Part shown: positions 1 through 5,138 of the stretch, in pieces
Numbering within the stretch: position 1 is the first letter of the stretch
How the letters are laid out: each line of letters starts with the position of its first letter
Assembly (NCBI GenBank): GCA_007133715.1
Contig: SLMF01000156.1
Coordinates: 1 to 5,138, forward strand
From: Planctomycetaceae bacterium
Lineage (GTDB): Bacteria > Planctomycetota > Planctomycetia > Pirellulales > Pirellulaceae
DNA length: 5,138 nucleotides
Direction of reading: 5' to 3'
Notes under the pieces: model-generated
The model's database searches: none
What the model saw: the letters and a program-made list of their open reading frames with translations, nothing else
Told to the model about the DNA's origin: nothing
Made by a program: the position numbers and the translations under genes

Positions 1-48
1 ACGCCGGCCGATACGCCGGCCGATACGCCGGCTGATACGCCCGGCGAA
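1..48 (+). repeat. 12-bp tandem repeat coding for Thr-Pro-Ala-Asp units in GyrB
   Basis: The unit ACGCCGGCCGAT occurs at 1-12 and 13-24, then with one change (GCC to GCT) at 25-36, and in degenerate form (ACGCCCGGCGAA, Thr-Pro-Gly-Glu) at 37-48. It lies in the gyrB frame and encodes an acidic, proline-rich N-terminal extension ahead of the conserved ATPase domain. Near-identity at DNA level suggests recent slippage expansion. The array touches the window edge, so its full copy number is unknown. Confidence 0.85.
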
Positions 49-2535
49 GAGGCAGTCGAGGAGTATGCGTTCACGCTGCAACGTGGCGATGAGGATTACG
101 GCTCGAAGGACCTGCAGCATCTCTCCGATATCGAACACGTCCGCGAGCGGCCTGCCATGTACATTGGCGATGTCACCGCCCGCGGTTTGCATCACCTGGT
201 GTACGAGGTGGTGGACAATTCGATCGACGAAGCGATGGCCGGTTACGCCCGGAATATCAGCGTGATCGTCAATACGGACGGGTCGGTGACGGTCGAGGAC
301 GACGGACGGGGGATCCCCGTCGAGATGCATCCTCAGCTGACCGAAGAAATGGGCCGCGAAGTCTCGACGGTCGAAGGCGTGATGACCGTGCTGAAGTTCG
401 GGGGCAAGTTTCAGAAGGGCGTCTATCAGACCTCGGGCGGGCTCCACGGCGTGGGCGTGACCGTGGTGAATTTCCTCTCCCAGTGGTGTGAGGTCGAAGT
501 TTGCCGCGACGGCCACGTCTATCAGCAAGAGTACGAACGGGGCGTGCCGACGGGCCAGGTGAAACGGATCGGCAAGACGAACAAGCGGGGAACCAAGACC
601 ACCTTCAAGCCGGACGGGACGATTTTTCAGACGACCAAGTACATCTTCGATACGCTCCATAAACGCCTCCAAGAACTGGCCTTCCTCAATCGGGGTGTCC
701 GGATCCGCTTTCATGACACGCGGAACGACGAAGGCGAAGAGTTCCTCTATCGGCGGGGGATCAGCGAATTTGTTGAGCATCTGAACCGGGCCAGCGATGT
801 CCTTCACCCGGACGTGATCTATTTCGCCGGGGAAACGGACAGTGTGGGCTACGAATTGGCGATGCAGTATACCGGCGAGTACACGGAGAACGTGCATTCG
901 TATGTGAACAACATCAGCACGATCGAAGGGGGCACGCACGTCTCCGGTTTCCGCTCGGCCCTGACCCGTACGCTGAACAATTACGGCAAGAAGCAGAATA
1001 TTTTCAAGGATCTGACGCCCAGCGGGGACGATTTCCGGGAAGGTTTGACGGCCGTGCTGTCGATCCGCGTGCCGCACCCGCAGTTCGAAGGCCAGACGAA
1101 GACCAAGCTGGGCAACGGCGAGGTGGAGGGCATTATCGCCTCGGCCGTGGGCGAGGGGCTGGGAAAGTATCTGGAAGAGCATCCGCGGCAGGCCAAGGCG
1201 ATTGTCCGCAAAGGCGTGTTGGCCGCCGAGGCGCGCGAGGCGGCTCGCAAGGCCAAAGATGTGCTCCGCAAACGCAAAAATGTGCTCGGCGGCGGCGGCT
1301 TGCCCGGCAAACTGCGGGATTGTATCAGCAAGGACATGGAAAAATGCGAATTGTACCTGGTCGAGGGTGATTCGGCCGGCGGCAGCGCCGAAGGCGGACG
1401 CCTCCGCGATTTCCAGGCGATCCTCCCCCTCCGCGGAAAAATTATCAATGCCTACAAGTCCCGCGAAGATAAAGTCCTCGCCAATGAGGAAGTCCAAAGC
1501 ATGATCCAGGCTATCGGGATCGGAATCGGTGAAGATCAGGATGTGGCCCGACGTCGCTACAACAAGATCATCATCATGACCGATGCCGATGTCGACGGCT
1601 CGCACATCCGCACGCTGCTGCTGTGCTTCTTCTACCGCCAGATGTACCAGTTGGTCTCGCAGGGTCATGTGTTTGTGGCCCAGCCGCCCCTGTTCCGCGT
1701 CCGCACCAAGAAGGAGACCTACTATATCCACAGCGAAGAGGAGATGAAGCGGCAGCTGCTGGAGAAAGGGATCGTCGATACGCGGCTGGAAACCGAAGAC
1801 GGCCACGTGATCGAAGGCCCGCACATGAATCAGCTGTGCTACTCGCTGGCAGCGATGGAAGAGGCCTTGACCGCGCTGGAACGGCGGGGTATCAGCCTGA
1901 AAATCCATGCCGAACGCATGGACGTCGAAACGGGCCGCTTGCCGGTCTACCACGTGTTCTACGGGATCGAAGAGTTCTGGTTCACCAGCCGGGAGAAATT
2001 GGATAACTTTGTTCAGGAGCAGGAGTTGGTCACCGGGCGTGAAGCGGCGGTCGGTGACGCACCGGCGGTCAGCGAGGATAGCGAAGGCAACGGTCAGGCC
2101 GCCCCGCAACTGCATATCATCGAATTGCACGAAGTTCGCACGATCAACGGAGGGATCAAGGATCTGGCCGAATTCGAGTTCGACGTGCAATCGCTGATCC
2201 CCCAGGAGCGGACGGGGGTGGAAGAACCGCGGTACCTGTTGCATCGCGGCGAGACACGCATCCCCCTGGAAGATCTTCGTGGCCTGCTGCCGGCTATCCG
2301 GGCGGCTGGCGAGAAGGGGCTCCAGGTGACCCGCTTCAAAGGTCTGGGGGAAATGAATGCCGAAGAACTGCGGGAAACCACGCTGGACCCGGCCAACCGG
2401 ACGTTGATCCAGGTCAGTATGCGGGACGCGGGCGCGGCCGACGATATGTTCCGGATCCTGATGGGGGACAAGGTCGAACCGCGTCGCGAGTTTATTGAAA
2501 AGCATGCTTTGGAAGTCCGCAACTTGGATGTCTAG
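1..2535 (+). CDS. gyrB: DNA gyrase subunit B (5' end outside window)
   Basis: ATPase and TOPRIM subunit of the cytoplasmic A2B2 type IIA topoisomerase that introduces negative supercoils. Residues are counted from the first codon in the window; 844 are present. The GHKL ATPase domain has EVVDNSIDEA (catalytic Glu69, Asn73), DDGRGIP (Asp100), GGLHGVGV, Arg169 and Thr198 (E. coli Arg136 and Thr165, known coumarin contacts), and QTKTKL (Lys367, E. coli Lys337). The TOPRIM domain has VEGDSAGGSA (Glu455) and DADVDGSH (Asp528, Asp530). An E. coli-like insert follows QPPLF, then FKGLGEMN and the tail RREFIEKHALEVRNLDV. QTKTKL and the tail favour GyrB over ParE. The ATG at 157 is not the start: the conserved helix ending VRERPAMYIGD begins before it and the frame is open to base 1 with no ATG, GTG or TTG. 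At least 27 residues precede the position matching E. coli Met1. Six extra residues follow IHP. Very secure identification. Confidence 0.97.
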   Translation, partial: TPADTPADTPADTPGEEAVEEYAFTLQRGDEDYGSKDLQHLSDIEHVRERPAMYIGDVTARGLHHLVYEVVDNSIDEAMAGYARNISVIVNTDGSVTVEDDGRGIPVEMHPQLTEEMGREVSTVEGVMTVLKFGGKFQKGVYQTSGGLHGVGVTVVNFLSQWCEVEVCRDGHVYQQEYERGVPTGQVKRIGKTNKRGTKTTFKPDGTIFQTTKYIFDTLHKRLQELAFLNRGVRIRFHDTRNDEGEEFLYRRGISEFVEHLNRASDVLHPDVIYFAGETDSVGYELAMQYTGEYTENVHSYVNNISTIEGGTHVSGFRSALTRTLNNYGKKQNIFKDLTPSGDDFREGLTAVLSIRVPHPQFEGQTKTKLGNGEVEGIIASAVGEGLGKYLEEHPRQAKAIVRKGVLAAEAREAARKAKDVLRKRKNVLGGGGLPGKLRDCISKDMEKCELYLVEGDSAGGSAEGGRLRDFQAILPLRGKIINAYKSREDKVLANEEVQSMIQAIGIGIGEDQDVARRRYNKIIIMTDADVDGSHIRTLLLCFFYRQMYQLVSQGHVFVAQPPLFRVRTKKETYYIHSEEEMKRQLLEKGIVDTRLETEDGHVIEGPHMNQLCYSLAAMEEALTALERRGISLKIHAERMDVETGRLPVYHVFYGIEEFWFTSREKLDNFVQEQELVTGREAAVGDAPAVSEDSEGNGQAAPQLHIIELHEVRTINGGIKDLAEFEFDVQSLIPQERTGVEEPRYLLHRGETRIPLEDLRGLLPAIRAAGEKGLQVTRFKGLGEMNAEELRETTLDPANRTLIQVSMRDAGAADDMFRILMGDKVEPRREFIEKHALEVRNLDV

Positions 2536-2545
2536 CCCCGCAGCC

Positions 2546-2550
2546 GGAGG
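2546..2550 (+). promoter_or_regulatory. Ribosome binding site that fixes the TTG start of the glycosyltransferase gene
   Basis: GGAGG is a perfect Shine-Dalgarno core, 8 nt before TTG at 2559. No ATG or GTG lies in the same frame between the end of gyrB and the conserved LSVVLPAFNE motif, so this site supports the TTG start. The ATG at 2528 and GTG at 2561 belong to another frame that stops at 2599. Confidence 0.75.
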
Positions 2551-2558
2551 TTCGCCTG

Positions 2559-3281
2559 TTGTGCGCTCCCGCACTCTCCGTCGTTCTGCCCGCCTTTAAC
2601 GAAGCGGCTCGCCTGCCGCCGTTTCTGGATCGTGTGGAAGCGTACCTCCCGACCCGCTTTCCCGGCGGCTGGGAAGTGGTGGTGGTCGACGATGGCAGCC
2701 GCGACGGGACGGGTGACTATTTGGCGGCACGGGCCCTGCCGCCTTCGCCGATCCGCGTCTGTACGCATCCGGCGTGCCGGGGCAAAGGCGCCGCGGTCCG
2801 CACCGGCATGCTGGCCGCCGCCGGCCAGCGCCTGCTGTTCGCCGATGCGGACGGAGCCACTCCGATCGAAGAAGCGGAATCCCTGCTGGCCGCTTTGGAC
2901 GGCGGCGTGGATCTGGCCATCGGCTCGCGGTTGGTACCGGCCGCCGGGTTGAATCGCCGCCGCGATTGGAAACGGCAGCTGACCGGCGCCGCCTTCGCTT
3001 GGCTGGCCCGCAACTGGCTGGCCATCCCCTACCGCGATACCCAATGCGGCTTCAAAATGTTCCGCCGCGAGGTCGGCCGTCAGCTGTTCCAGCCATTGCA
3101 GGAAACCGGCTACCTGTTCGACTTGGAACTGCTGGCCCGAGCCCAGCGGGCCGGCTACCGTGTGGCCGAAGTGCCCGTCAACTGGTCCGAGGTGCCGGGC
3201 GGCCATCTGTGCCTGCTGCGAGAAGCCTACCGCATCCCGGCCGGACTGTGGCGGATCCGCCGCCGACTGCGAGGCCTCTAA
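2559..3281 (+). CDS. Family 2 glycosyltransferase, ALG5/polyprenyl-phosphate glucosyltransferase-like
   Basis: Predicted to move a sugar, probably glucose, from a nucleotide sugar to a lipid phosphate carrier at the cytoplasmic face of the membrane. The 240-residue protein is a single GT-A domain. LSVVLPAFNE (6-15) and VVVVDDGSRDG (40-50) form the nucleotide pocket; RGKGAAVRTGM (74-84) and DADGATP (96-102, the DXD metal site) follow. AIGSR (120-124), DTQCGFKMF (160-168), FDLELL (187-192) and VPVNWSEVPG (205-214) are the acceptor-side motifs I associate with the dolichyl-phosphate glucosyltransferase-like branch. There is no membrane segment; the C-terminus is arginine-rich (LWRIRRRLRGL) and could touch lipid head groups. 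The TTG start is chosen from the GGAGG 8 nt upstream and because the fold begins at once. The gene lies 23 nt after gyrB and 42 nt before cysC. Family is secure; exact sugar and acceptor are not, and a mannosyltransferase role is possible. Confidence 0.88.
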   Translation: MCAPALSVVLPAFNEAARLPPFLDRVEAYLPTRFPGGWEVVVVDDGSRDGTGDYLAARALPPSPIRVCTHPACRGKGAAVRTGMLAAAGQRLLFADADGATPIEEAESLLAALDGGVDLAIGSRLVPAAGLNRRRDWKRQLTGAAFAWLARNWLAIPYRDTQCGFKMFRREVGRQLFQPLQETGYLFDLELLARAQRAGYRVAEVPVNWSEVPGGHLCLLREAYRIPAGLWRIRRRLRGL

Positions 3282-3314
3282 CCAGACGCTGCTTGATGCA
3301 CCCACTACTATTAC

Positions 3315-3320
3315 GAGGGA
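3315..3320 (+). promoter_or_regulatory. Ribosome binding site of cysC
   Basis: GAGGGA, in a GAGGGAAGG purine run, ends 3 nt before the ATG at 3324; counted from the GAGG core the gap is 5 nt. This is slightly tight but acceptable and supports the ATG, after which the protein matches the usual CysC N-terminus. Confidence 0.6.
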
Positions 3321-3323
3321 AGG

Positions 3324-4001
3324 ATGCCGGAACAATACAAACTGGAACATACCGAAGTCACCTGGCACCAGCACGCCGTGACCCGCGCCGATCGCGAACG
3401 GCTGAACGGCCATCGCGGCTGCGTCGTCTGGTTCACCGGCTACAGCGGTTGTGGCAAGAGCACAATCGCCAACGCCCTGGATCGGCAACTGTTTGAGCGG
3501 GGTGTCCACAGCTTCCTGTTGGACGGCGACAATGTGCGTCAGGGCTTGAATGCCAGCCCGGATCGTTTGCGGGAACACGGGCGGGAATATGCCCAGCGGT
3601 TCGGGCTGGGATTCTCCGCCCAGGATCGGCAGGAGAATATCCGGCGGATCGCCGCGGTGGCCCAGTTGTTCGCCTCCGCCGGTCTGGTGACATTGACGGC
3701 GCTGGTCAGTCCCTACCGCCGCGAGCGGGACGCCGCGCGCCGCTTGGTGGAAACGGCCGGTTCCCCCGGCGATTTCTTGGAAGTGTTCGTCGATACGCCG
3801 CTACCGGTCTGCGAAGCTCGCGATCCGAAAGGTCTGTACCGCAAAGCCCGAGCGGGTGAGCTGCGTGGCTTGACCGGCATCGACGCGCCCTACGAACCGC
3901 CCGAACAGCCCGAGCTGATCCTGCCCGGCGATCAGGGAACCCCCGAGAGCCTCGCCCAACGCGTTTTCCAACAACTCCAACGCCGCGGACATCTGCCCTG
4001 A
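3324..4001 (+). CDS. cysC: Adenylylsulfate (APS) kinase
   Basis: Phosphorylates adenosine 5'-phosphosulfate with ATP to give PAPS, the donor for sulfate reduction and for sulfotransferases; cytoplasmic. The 225-residue protein is full length. [21 protein letters not shown] (12-32) is the usual lead-in, and the Walker A loop is GYSGCGKST (39-47). [11 protein letters not shown] (66-76) binds APS, and [14 protein letters not shown] (96-109) carries Ser98, matching the E. coli phosphoserine position. VSPYRRERD (128-136), FVDTPL (155-160) and the lid [13 protein letters not shown] (167-179) follow, then [10 protein letters not shown] (185-194). Two departures from E. coli: about 16 extra residues between GLN and LGFS (77-94), and Tyr and Cys in the P-loop where GLSGSGKST is usual. 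The long form resembles a subtype I recall from other bacteria. It stands alone, not fused to CysN; no sulfate adenylyltransferase is in the window. Likely co-transcribed with the glycosyltransferase. Confidence 0.95.
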   Translation: MPEQYKLEHTEVTWHQHAVTRADRERLNGHRGCVVWFTGYSGCGKSTIANALDRQLFERGVHSFLLDGDNVRQGLNASPDRLREHGREYAQRFGLGFSAQDRQENIRRIAAVAQLFASAGLVTLTALVSPYRRERDAARRLVETAGSPGDFLEVFVDTPLPVCEARDPKGLYRKARAGELRGLTGIDAPYEPPEQPELILPGDQGTPESLAQRVFQQLQRRGHLP

Positions 4002-4122
4002 CCCCAGCCACCACGACAGCAGCGACAGTCGGGCTCGCGGGCTGGCTCCCACCTGTTGTGATCGTTCGTTGCTCATTTGCAAGAATGCTACTTATACCGC
4101 GCACCGAAGAGATTGGCACGTC

Positions 4123-4144
4123 TTTCCACTCCTTGTAGTGGAAG
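4123..4144. repeat. Hairpin with 7-bp stem plus one G-U pair
   Basis: TTCCACT (4124-4130) pairs with AGTGGAA (4137-4143) across the loop CCTTGT, and T4123-G4144 can add a wobble pair. It is the first of a series of small palindromes in this gap. Confidence 0.6.
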
Positions 4145-4145
4145 A

Positions 4146-4163
4146 TCGTGAAATGTTTCACGA
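4146..4163. repeat. 18-bp palindrome TCGTGAAATGTTTCACGA
   Basis: TCGTGAAA (4146-4153) and TTTCACGA (4156-4163) are perfect inverted repeats separated by TG. The right arm with its two preceding bases reads TGTTTCACG (4154-4162), equal to the first nine bases of the ParB-binding parS consensus TGTTTCACGTGAAACA. The other arm faces outward, so this is not a parS site as known. Its compact form would also suit a dimeric repressor. Confidence 0.65.
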
Positions 4164-4164
4164 A

Positions 4165-4214
4165 GTTTCCAGCCGCGCCGCCGTAGACGCGGCTTCCAGC
4201 CGCGCTAAGGAAAC
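4165..4214. repeat. Compound REP-like palindromic unit with alternative hairpins
   Basis: GTTTCC (4165-4170) and GGAAAC (4209-4214) bracket the unit as 6-bp inverted repeats. Inside, AGCCGCG occurs at 4171-4177 and 4198-4204, and its complement CGCGGCT once, at 4188-4194. The complement can pair with the left copy (10-nt loop) or with the right copy (3-nt loop, CGCGGCTTCCAGCCGCG), but not both. The direct repeat is 12 bp long, TTCCAGCCGCGC at 4167-4178 and 4194-4205. This looks like a repetitive extragenic palindrome; the multicopy nature cannot be tested from one window. Confidence 0.65.
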
Positions 4215-4218
4215 AGGA

Positions 4219-4237
4219 AAGCGGCAAGATGCCGCTT
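4219..4237. repeat. Perfect 8-bp hairpin AAGCGGCAAGATGCCGCTT
   Basis: AAGCGGCA (4219-4226) and TGCCGCTT (4230-4237) pair perfectly over the loop AGA. It lies 4 nt after the compound palindrome and may be part of the same repeat family. CTACAAG, not a T-run, follows, so it is not a standard intrinsic terminator. Confidence 0.65.
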
Positions 4238-4243
4238 CTACAA

Positions 4244-4267
4244 GTCGCCGTTTCGTCTTATGGCGAC
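4244..4267. repeat. 6-bp inverted repeat GTCGCC / GGCGAC
   Basis: GTCGCC (4244-4249) and GGCGAC (4262-4267) are perfect inverted repeats over a 12-nt loop. On its own this is weak in GC-rich DNA; it is listed because it continues the series of palindromes. Confidence 0.4.
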
Positions 4268-4321
4268 GGTGCCGAACGGCTCCCGTTTGCCCGGAATTGG
4301 GTCGCCCTTTTTCGCCGTGCG

Positions 4322-4365
4322 CCGCAATCAATCCGTTTGGTTGCGGCCGAGCGGAGCGAGGCCGC
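4322..4365. repeat. Overlapping inverted repeats CCGCAA/TTGCGG and GCGGCC/GGCCGC
   Basis: CCGCAA (4322-4327) pairs with TTGCGG (4341-4346). GCGGCC (4343-4348) pairs with GGCCGC (4360-4365) around the purine-rich core GAGCGGAGCGA. The two stems share bases 4343-4346, so only one can form at a time. On the minus strand this lies 41 nt past the stop of the convergent gene and could act as a 3' stem-loop, though no T-run follows. Confidence 0.5.
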
Positions 4366-4401
4366 GTTGGAAAGGGATAGACCAAGCCGCGTGGTGGACA
4401 G

Positions 4402-4418
4402 GGCGTTAGGCGTTAGGC
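4402..4418. repeat. 7-bp tandem repeat GGCGTTA overlapping the stop codon of the minus-strand gene
   Basis: GGCGTTA occurs at 4402-4408 and 4409-4415, followed by GGC. Read on the minus strand the array supplies the last codons (Asn-Ala) and the TAA stop of the convergent gene. Confidence 0.7.
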
Positions 4419-5138
4419 AGCGGAGGCTGCCGATCGCGGGCCCAACTGGTCGCGGCCAATTGGATCGCTTCGCTCAGCTCTTCCGGCGGCACGTCCACCT
4501 CGGCAGGCACCTCTCGGGGGTCGTAATAGAAAATGTACAACCGGGAAGTGAAGGCGGCAAAGGGCAGCGACGCTTCGCCAAAACGCTCCCCGCAACCGGC
4601 CGTCGAGACCCGCACCTCTCCGCCCCAATCCTGGCCACTGTCATTGTTCGGATTAAAAAAGTACACCCGCATCGCGCCCGTGGGGTCCAATCCCACCCGC
4701 TGGATCGAAATCGCATGCCAGCCCATGAAGCGGGCCGCACTGTCGGTCACCGCGATCCCGGCCGGTTGCGGGTGGATCACCGGATTGTTGCCGTTGTACA
4801 GCGGGTGGTAGCAGGCGTAGAACAGGCGGAGAAAATCTTCGTAAGCTTGCAGCTGACCGGTGGCGACGTCCACGGCGATCGCGAAACCGTGCCCAACCCA
4901 CCAGCCGTGGAATTCGGGATTGATCCAGCGATGCGGATCCTCGGGACGCCCGGCGCACAACCGCCCCATGGCGTGGTAGATTGCGTCCAAATGGGGTACG
5001 ATCACCACAGACAGGAAGTCGACGTCCGACAGCGAGGGGAGGGAACTGACCAACTCACCCGAATGGATCGCTTGGCCTTCGAAGTGCATGACCACGTCAT
5101 TGTCGCGAGCAGCCCAGGCCACCAGTTGCAGGAGATAG
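4406..5138 (-). CDS. Unrecognised protein, C-terminal 244 residues (5' end outside window)
   Basis: I do not recognise this gene with certainty; it resembles planctomycete conserved hypotheticals. The frame is open to the right edge. A GTG at 5120-5122 could start it, but codons before it (Tyr-Leu-Leu-Gln-Leu) read as coding, and the real start is probably outside. Counting from that GTG: a hydrophobic stretch DFLSVVIVPHLDAIYHAM (35-52), then WINPEFHGWWVGHGFAIAVD (66-85), a Tyr/Phe-rich segment (94-109) and NGNNPVIHPQP (110-120). MGWHAISI (133-140), VYFFNPNNDSGQDWG (153-167), GERFGEASLPF (178-188) and RLYIFYYDP (194-202) follow, then a Glu-rich tail. No signal peptide or clear membrane span is visible. 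The spacing of His136, Asn157 and Trp166-Gly167 loosely recalls the His/Asn half of papain-like enzymes; that is speculative because any catalytic Cys would lie upstream. The gene converges on cysC and stops in a 7-bp tandem repeat. Coding status is likely. Confidence 0.75.
   Translation of the reverse strand, partial: YLLQLVAWAARDNDVVMHFEGQAIHSGELVSSLPSLSDVDFLSVVIVPHLDAIYHAMGRLCAGRPEDPHRWINPEFHGWWVGHGFAIAVDVATGQLQAYEDFLRLFYACYHPLYNGNNPVIHPQPAGIAVTDSAARFMGWHAISIQRVGLDPTGAMRVYFFNPNNDSGQDWGGEVRVSTAGCGERFGEASLPFAAFTSRLYIFYYDPREVPAEVDVPPEELSEAIQLAATSWARDRQPPLPNA

Larger units (their letters stand above)
4002..4405. other. 404-bp non-coding gap between convergent genes, rich in palindromes
   Basis: I see no credible gene here: the open frames on both strands lack recognisable motifs and a matching ribosome binding site. 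From 4123 on, the gap is packed with inverted and direct repeats, listed separately. No hairpin is followed by a clear T-run on either strand, so no intrinsic terminator can be called for cysC or the minus-strand gene, although the hairpins may help stop the convergent transcripts. The stretch at about 4051-4165 is visibly more AT-rich than the flanking genes. Confidence 0.7.

Noticed and set aside
157..159. ATG as the start of gyrB
   Set aside because: The conserved helix ending VRERP lies just before it in the same open frame, so starting here would remove part of the ATPase N-terminus.
981..1448. Minus-strand 155-codon frame inside gyrB
   Set aside because: Arg/Ser/Pro-rich shadow product fully covered by conserved gyrB sequence.
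3293..3311. Promoter before cysC (TTGATG and TACTAT)
   Set aside because: The spacing between the boxes is only 7 nt, far too short for a sigma-70-type promoter.
2532..3578. Long (348-codon) minus-strand open frame antisense to the glycosyltransferase and the start of cysC
   Set aside because: Its product is Gly/Ala/Gln-rich without recognisable motifs, and the opposite strand holds two clear enzymes with all their motifs. In GC-rich coding DNA, long antisense frames are common.
4069..4098. Promoter-like TTGCTC and TATACC boxes with 18-nt spacing
   Set aside because: Both boxes match consensus poorly and no gene follows on that strand.
4290..4306. Intrinsic terminator GGGTCGCCC followed by TTTTT
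   Set aside because: The stem is only 3 bp with a 3-nt loop, too weak to call, and it lies almost 300 bp after cysC.
4069..4380. Plus-strand 103-codon frame in the convergent gap
   Set aside because: It runs through all the palindromes, has no ribosome binding site or recognisable motif, and its composition is that of random GC-rich translation.
4402..4418. Integron attC end, because GCGTTAGGC matches the right-hand core site
   Set aside because: No partner RYYYAAC core was found at a suitable distance to the left, the motif is a direct tandem rather than an inverted pair, and no integrase or cassette layout is present.

Overview
The window looks like chromosomal DNA from a GC-rich bacterium (roughly 60% GC by eye), most likely a member of the Planctomycetota. 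That placement is an inference. It rests on the form of GyrB (an acidic Thr-Pro-Ala-Asp N-terminal extension and a six-residue insertion after the DGRGIP motif), a CysC of the longer subtype, short palindromic repeats of a kind I associate with planctomycete spacers, and a closing gene that resembles planctomycete-type conserved hypotheticals. No marker in the window proves the phylum.

Layout: bases 1-2535 (+) carry gyrB, missing only its extreme 5' end. The reading frame is open to the left edge, so the first in-frame ATG at 157 is not the true start. After 23 nt comes a family 2 glycosyltransferase (2559-3281, +, TTG start with a well-placed GGAGG). After a further 42 nt comes cysC, adenylylsulfate kinase (3324-4001, +). 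The three genes run the same way with short gaps and could be one transcript. Bases 4002-4405 are a non-coding gap between convergent genes, holding an unusually dense set of small palindromes and short direct repeats between 4123 and 4418. From 4406 to the right edge, on the minus strand, is the C-terminal 244 residues of an unrecognised protein whose start lies outside the window.

How the genes fit together: GyrB is housekeeping DNA supercoiling. The glycosyltransferase resembles the dolichyl/polyprenyl-phosphate glucosyltransferase (ALG5-like) group and would charge a lipid carrier with sugar. CysC makes PAPS, the sulfate donor. A lipid-linked sugar donor beside a sulfate donor suggests, without proving, supply of activated precursors for surface glycans, possibly sulfated ones. 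No defence system, prophage, CRISPR array, tRNA or rRNA was found. The items most worth a second look are the palindrome cluster with its mutually exclusive hairpins and the unrecognised minus-strand gene, which has a His/Asn/Trp-Gly pattern loosely reminiscent of papain-like enzymes.
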